Shown one piece after another: positions 58,629-64,000 of a stretch of 64,000 bases of DNA (within the stretch, counting starts at the first letter, position 1; every line of letters begins with the position of its first letter). Location of the stretch: the NCBI RefSeq assembly GCF_030272615.1, contig NC_081413.1, positions 334,404,302 through 334,468,301 on the forward strand. Direction: 5' to 3'. A program made the position numbers and the translations under genes. The notes under the pieces were generated by a model that worked only from the letters and a program-made list of their open reading frames with translations, searched no databases and was not told where the DNA came from. The stretch is from Cryptomeria japonica (Eukaryota > Streptophyta > Pinopsida > Cupressales > Cupressaceae).

Positions 58629-61002
58629 TTCCCCCCATTACAATTTCATATGCATTGAAATCTTCACTTTTACATCTTTTCTAAATAAGAATATAGTGAA
58701 AATGAGATAGAAATAAATATCCCTATAGATCTTATATCTTATAGAATAAGTTTCCCTACTTCTTTCTTGTTTACACATATTTCTTCACATGACTTGCCTT
58801 TCTTTAGAGAAGATCAAATCTTGTTTAACATTCCTCAGAGATCATTTTTTCACTTTTCACCTTTACAAATTTATTATTTTATGCTTATCATCTCATGTAT
58901 GGTCTTACTTCCATTTATTTTAGAGAGTTTTATATGTCATATTCAACTTCTTTGTCCAATATATCATTTAATTATATAATATATAGGTGTCTATTATGTT
59001 GCTCCTCACTATGTGACATTAGTAGCTTACCTATTGGGTGACTCATTGTAATTCATGGTGGTACAATTTCATGTACAATTATACTTTGGTGGCAACATGA
59101 TGGACCAGTTTATATCTTCTCTTGTCTCTATTATGGGGGGAAATGATACTTCTCAAATATTTCTCCTTCTTAAGAATAAAATTTCCTTTTATCGAGTTGT
59201 ATCTTTTACAATGAATCCTTCTATATTGTGGGCTTGCATATCCCTGATGAGGATTCTATTCCTCTTGTAGGAAAATATATCCCTAATAGGGATAATTTCC
59301 TTATTTTAGAAGAGTGTGTCCTGTATAAATGATCTCTCTTTGGTGTTAAATGTGTATCATCATCTCCTTGCTTGGGGGGAAAGAATGATACTTCAATTCT
59401 CTCTCCCTTGCAAGGATTACATTTTTCTTTTGTTGACTTGCATATTTCATAACTTGAGGTCCTTTCTTAGATAGAGTGGTCCTTCATATGAGTACGCATA
59501 TGTTCATTGGCTAGACTTGTTCTTTGTTTTAGATGGTACATCTTCTTATGAACAATCTCTCCTTAGTGAATGTGTACTATCCCTCATTAAGAGTCCACTT
59601 TTCCTAGCATTAGGGAAGGTGTGTATTCTTAGTCCCATTCTCCTTCCAAATATGTTATCCTTATTAAATATGTCCTCTATTTTTGGAGGTAGATATCTTT
59701 ATATAAAGACTTCTTCCTTTTTGCATCCCTCAAAAGGATCCCTTTACACTTTTTGCAAGATATCTCTTTTAAAACTATCTTTTCCTTGCGCATAAGAGTT
59801 ATGCCTCTTTAGCTTGGAGTTATGTACATTGTTTCCTAAAAGGTATCTTCTTGGTGAAGAAGGAATCCTCATTTTTATCTTTCCCTTAATACATCAATAT
59901 AGGGCTGTATTGACATCTTAAGGAGGGGCATACATGCGACCTCCTTGTAGCATATATTTAATTCAAGTTGTGGATTTCCTTGCATGATATATTGATTGGT
60001 TATCCTCGTTTAATTTAACTTGTGTATTTCCTTGCATGATTCCTTTCTTGGTTATCCTTTTTCAATTCAAGTTTGTATATAACCTTACAAACAATGTGAT
60101 TTGTTTTGTTATCCTTATTAAATATCTTATACAAGTTGTTACATGCTCAAAAACAAATCAAAGTCTTAGATGAGATGCTTAACTCTTGAAACTAGATGAC
60201 ATTTTGGCAAGATGAGTTTACTAACATAACACAACTTGCTCGACCTTTCAACTAGTCCTTTTAGATAGGTTTACTAGAATAACACAACTTGCTAGATCTT
60301 TCAACCTTTGCCTTTTCAATTCCTTAGGGTGTGTTGACTAGCATAACACAACTTGCTAGACCTTTCAAATCTTCTTTCTCTCTTTTTAGGATGAGTGGAT
60401 CTAGCATAACACAACTTGATACTTGAATCTTCCTTTCCACATGAATCGCACAAAATAACACAACTTGTTGGGTCATGAGAAAATGTGTCTCCATGGATCA
60501 CCTAGCATAACACAACCTTCTAGCCCATGGAATACATTTTTCCTCTCATGGATCACCTAGCATAACATAGCTTGATAGCTTGTGGAATCCATGTTTTCCC
60601 TTTTCTCTCCCCTATGAACCCATGAGCATAACATACCTTTCTATTTATTGCATCATGGTTCATCACATGATGTGTGCTCTTGCTCTTTCCATGTAACGAC
60701 TTATGCTCTTGCAATAACATTCTGAGATGATATTAGTGGTTGAGACATTTTGAATATCGAGGTCTCTTCAAGTAGTTGACTTGGAGCCTTTATATTTAAT
60801 ATTGAATCCTTTGTGTCTTTTGTCTTTATCTTACATGTCCTTGCATATGATTGTATAAGTTAAGACCCTAGGCTTGTAGGTTTGTTTCCTTGAATATAGT
60901 GATGTATTATCTCTTTGTGGTCTTTCTCCCAATTGCTCATCTCTCTCTATCTCTCTTTTTGCTATTTTACAGTGAGTATGTGCATAGGCTCATTCTCTTT
61001 CT
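58629..61002 (+). other. 3' non-coding part of gypsy fragment B
   Basis: This continues the host after element 3. It is T-rich with short frames (for example 59,055-59,270 and 59,517-59,795) that have no recognised domain. No RT, RNase H or integrase motif is present between the G-patch and the PPT. Confidence 0.6.
60218..60640. repeat. Dispersed repeat of CTAGCATAACACAACTTG
   Basis: Nine or so copies of ctagcataacacaacttg and close variants (60,222, 60,265, 60,333, 60,402, 60,452, 60,503, 60,558 and others) are spaced about 45-70 bp apart, often followed by ctagacctttca. The spacers are poorly conserved, so only a short core is kept. Confidence 0.8.
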
Positions 61003-61017
61003 AAAGTGGGGGCTAAA
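61003..61017 (+). other. Polypurine tract of gypsy fragment B
   Basis: aaagtgggggctaaa directly precedes TGTAGCATCG, which has the form of a Tat-type LTR start. Confidence 0.65.
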
Positions 61018-61800
61018 TGTAGCATCGTAAATTGTATCCCTACACAATTTACACCATATTTTGTACCCCTAAATTACTGTGTCCCATCTTAGCTCTCTCC
61101 TAGGTCCATTTTTGACCTTTTTACCTCAAATTTGATGACACCTGTCTCCATGAATAACTTAATCTATGCCTCAGGTTGTGTGCCTTGATCTCTTGCTAGT
61201 TTGCCCTATTTTTGGTGGACCATGGTGCTAGGACATCTTGGTCCTAGGACCATTGCGCCTAGGGCATCTTAGTCCTCCTTAAACAAGACCTAATTTAAAT
61301 AGATCAATGCACATCCCCTCCTTGGTGATTTCAATTCTTAGTGTCTCAATTTGACTGTTAGAGGTCGGTCTAATTGATAAATTACCTTGGGACCCCTATA
61401 TAAGAGAATTATTCCCATTCATTTTGACATCCACAATCCACCCCATCATTCATGCATCCATATCAAGAATCTTCAAGCATTGAAGGCATCATTTCACCCT
61501 TCAAGCATCATGAAGCAATAAATATACATCAATATTCATGTAACCATGTCTATTTAATTAGGTCATTCATGTTCATTTTATGTCAATTCATGTTATTGCA
61601 TTAACACTTGTGATCACATCTAGAGAGCATTTCATCCATCATCAATTACAACATATCCGTGGTATATCATTTAGCATTTACTTCGATATTACAATTAAAA
61701 TTTTGATTCAATTAGAGTTAATTACAAACCCAAGGTTTAACCTAAGGAAAACCCCTATCAACAACATCATTTCTCTTCTTTTTGTGTGTAGGCAACAAAT
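61018..61800 (+). repeat. LTR (start certain, end uncertain) of gypsy fragment B
   Basis: It starts TGTAGCATCGTAAATTG after the PPT and has TATATAAGAG near 61,398. The 3' end could not be fixed. 61,800-62,260 is probably LTR or host and shows nothing recognisable. Confidence 0.5.
61397..61405 (+). promoter_or_regulatory. TATA box in gypsy LTR
   Basis: cctatataag lies about 380 bp into the LTR and is the likely former promoter core. Confidence 0.5.
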
Positions 61801-62261
61801 CTTGGAGCCATGGATAAAGATTATAGCAAATGAGACAATGATGATCCATTGTAACTTTTGCAAAGGTGAAAATCAAAGGACCAGGATGAAAACCACCATA
61901 GTCCTAAGAATTTCCAGTTTGCTTCTATGAATAGATTCCACATTTCTTGATTGATTTTGTTGTCTTATGTGCTTCTCTAATTCTCCTATTCAAACTTTTC
62001 TCTGTGCCACTATGTCTCATATGTAGCTTGTTTCTACTGTTTCATGTCAATTCTTCATTGTTCACCCTAGATGTAGCATTCAAATACATTCAAATCAATT
62101 TCAAATAAAAAAAGGAAAAATAACTTGATTTGCATTTAGTCCTCTTACATTGGATCAATTTAGTTCTCCCTTCCTTTAATGTATTATTTGGAAAGTTAGA
62201 TCATTTCCTAGTTTACAAGGTTTAAGTTTTGAAACTCTAATTTTCCATTCAATAGAATATA
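61801..62261. other. Non-coding DNA, no recognised feature
   Basis: This is AT-rich sequence between the gypsy LTR region and a minus-strand copia fragment. No gene, element end or target duplication could be identified. Confidence 0.4.
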
Positions 62262-64000
62262 TATAAATAATTTGATCCACTCTCTAAGACTCATCACCTT
62301 TTCTCAAATGATAACTAGTAGCCATGGGGGTACTTACTGGTTTAGATTTCTCCATATCAAACTTCTAGAACATCTCCCTATCATACTTAGCTTGAGAAAT
62401 AAAGATATCTATCATTTAGTTGAGCAACTAGAAGACAAAGAAAGAAGGACAACTCACCAATCATAGACATCTTGAACTCATTTTGTATTTCTTTTGCAAA
62501 TTTCTTACACCAGCATCTCCACCAAAGATAATATCATCAACATATATAATAACTATCAAAATATTATCCTCATCTATCTTAAAAGTAAATATTACTTTTT
62601 GTATTATCTTTCTTGAATCCTTGCTAAAGTAAATATTTATCCACCCTTCCATACCAAGTATTAGGGGCTTGTTTGATACCATAGAAAGTCTTTTTGACTC
62701 TACACATCATGTTCAAATCTTTTGATAATTGATATCCATTAAGATGATGTATGTAAAATTCTTCCTTTAGATCATCATTCAAGAAGTTAGACTTGGCATC
62801 CATCTTGTATACCTTTAAATTCTTATGTGTTGAAAAGGAAAGAACATCTTGATTGCCTCTATCCTTACCACCAGAGAAAATGTCCCCTCAAAATCAATCC
62901 TTTCTAATTCTAAATAATGCTTACAAAACAACCTTTCTTTATTCCTTATTACTTCTAACTAATCATTTAGCTTGTTCTAGAACACCCATTTTGTTCCTAT
63001 GACATTATTATCTCTATGTTTAGTGATTAATTACCATGTCTAATTCTTCTAAATTTTATCCAATTCTTATTCCATTGTTTTCAACAATTATTCATCTTTT
63101 CTAGCATCACCAAAGGTCTTAGGTTCCACCCTCAAAGGAGACAAAGGTTCTCTTTCTCACTTCCTTTCAAAAATATTCTTCTAATATATACACCTTCAGT
63201 CTTATTAGTATTGGTATAATTTTTTGAATGATTATTTTGGACATACTTAGCTAGATTTTTAGGGGGCCAACCTAATTCATTTACTTTTTCTTCTTTGTCT
63301 TCATCTTCCTCTTCTTCAATGTAGGCAGGTTCTTTTGATTCACAACACTCAATTTCTTGTTCATTTTGGATCCAATATTCATCTACTTTTACTTTTTTTT
63401 TCTTTCAACTATCCTTCGTAATCTCTTATTGTGGCATTTATAGGCCTTATCCTTATTGAGTAACCAAGGCATATCCCTTCATCACTTCTTAAATCAAACT
63501 TTCCAAGATCTTATTCATCTCTTCTGATGTAACATTTGCTACCAAAAATTCTAAAATACTTGTCTATTGGAGGTCTTCCATGCCATAGCACTTAGGGGTC
63601 TTAGAGCTATTCACCCTTACCTACACCTTATTAAGAATAAAAATAAAAGTATGTACCACCTATTTCCAATATACATCATACAAATTAGTATCTTTCATCA
63701 TTTTTCCAGCCATCTCTTGACTATCCTATTTATTCTTTCAACTACCTCATTCTGGTGAGGTGTCTTAGGATCAATAATATGTCTCCTAATTCCATGATAT
63801 TCACAAAACTTTTCAAACTTATTTGAAAGAAATTCACCTTCTCTATCAGAAATTAGACACTTGATCTTATCATCTATCTCATTCACTACTATAGATTTTA
63901 AAGCTTTAAACTTGTCTAGGGCTTCTATTTTTTCTCTAAAAAATGTAACCCATGTCATTCTAGAGTAATCATCAATAAGTAATATAAATTACCTTTCACC
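62262..64000 (-). pseudogene. pol: Minus-strand Ty1/copia pol fragment (integrase to RT)
   Basis: Read from the right edge leftwards. At 63,698-63,958 the integrase core has MTWVTFFREK, then SDREGEF with the second catalytic Asp and a PHQNEVVER segment with the Glu. A degenerate middle follows (62,690-63,690) with remains of KMDAKSNFLN and KQAPNTWYG. RT has [12 protein letters not shown] near 62,520-62,555 and, after a frameshift, a KSKPVSTPM segment near 62,320. It stops near 62,262 without RNase H or an LTR. Its YVDD differs from the FVDD of elements 1-3, so it is a different copia lineage. It continues beyond the window on the right. Confidence 0.85.

Overview
The window is plant nuclear repeat DNA. 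It is AT-rich and contains no recognisable host gene, rRNA, tRNA or CRISPR array. Almost everything that can be identified is a layered set of decayed LTR retrotransposons, some very long and nested. This fits a large, slowly purged seed-plant genome, and a gymnosperm is my best guess. That guess is inference from repeat style only.

Layout. 1-3.9 kb is ORF-poor, purine-biased DNA ending in a short tandem repeat (3.9-4.1 kb). 4.3-9.6 kb is the 3' half of a Ty3/gypsy element of Tat/Ogre type: a G-patch segment, Pro/Ser-rich remains, a long 3' untranslated stretch, a polypurine tract (PPT) and an LTR. 9.6-13.7 kb holds AT-rich DNA and several tandem repeats. 13.7-18.3 kb is a Tat-type gag, split by two solo Ty1/copia LTRs (16,133-17,715 and 18,279-about 19,180). 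19.2-22,988 looks like a minus-strand LTR and carries a regular palindrome array. From 22,989 to 61,017 an older host sequence is interrupted by four complete copia-type elements. Each has paired LTRs, a primer-binding site matching initiator tRNA-Met, a PPT and exact 5-bp target duplications. They are element 1 (23,200-30,615, TSD GTGAT), element 4 (33,398-41,437, TTAGC), element 2 (41,945-48,546, TAATC) and element 3 (51,371-58,623, AAAAG). The host includes a Tat-type protease and G-patch fragment at 48.8-51.3 kb and ends at a PPT/LTR junction at 61,018. 62.3-64 kb is a minus-strand copia pol fragment running off the right edge.

Elements 1, 2 and 3 are ordinary gag-pol elements, probably Sirevirus/SIRE-like. 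All are dead through premature stops and frameshifts. Element 4 is the unusual one. It has the same cis signals but no protease, integrase, reverse transcriptase or RNase H. It carries two long frames instead: a 450-codon coiled-coil protein with five CCHC zinc knuckles, and a frame of about 1,123 codons of unknown function. Both frames are broken only by stop codons that single transitions can explain, with no frameshift seen. It looks like a coding, non-autonomous element mobilised in trans.

The elements and solo LTRs also share non-coding structure that I read as RNA folds kept by compensatory change: (i) a hairpin spanning the PPT/U3 junction, (ii) a tandem array of mini-hairpins with TAAC-type loops, (iii) a GTGG/CCAC hairpin, and (iv) a hairpin with a C-rich loop just before the LTR end and primer-binding site. 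With element 4, these are the best candidates here for something not previously described.
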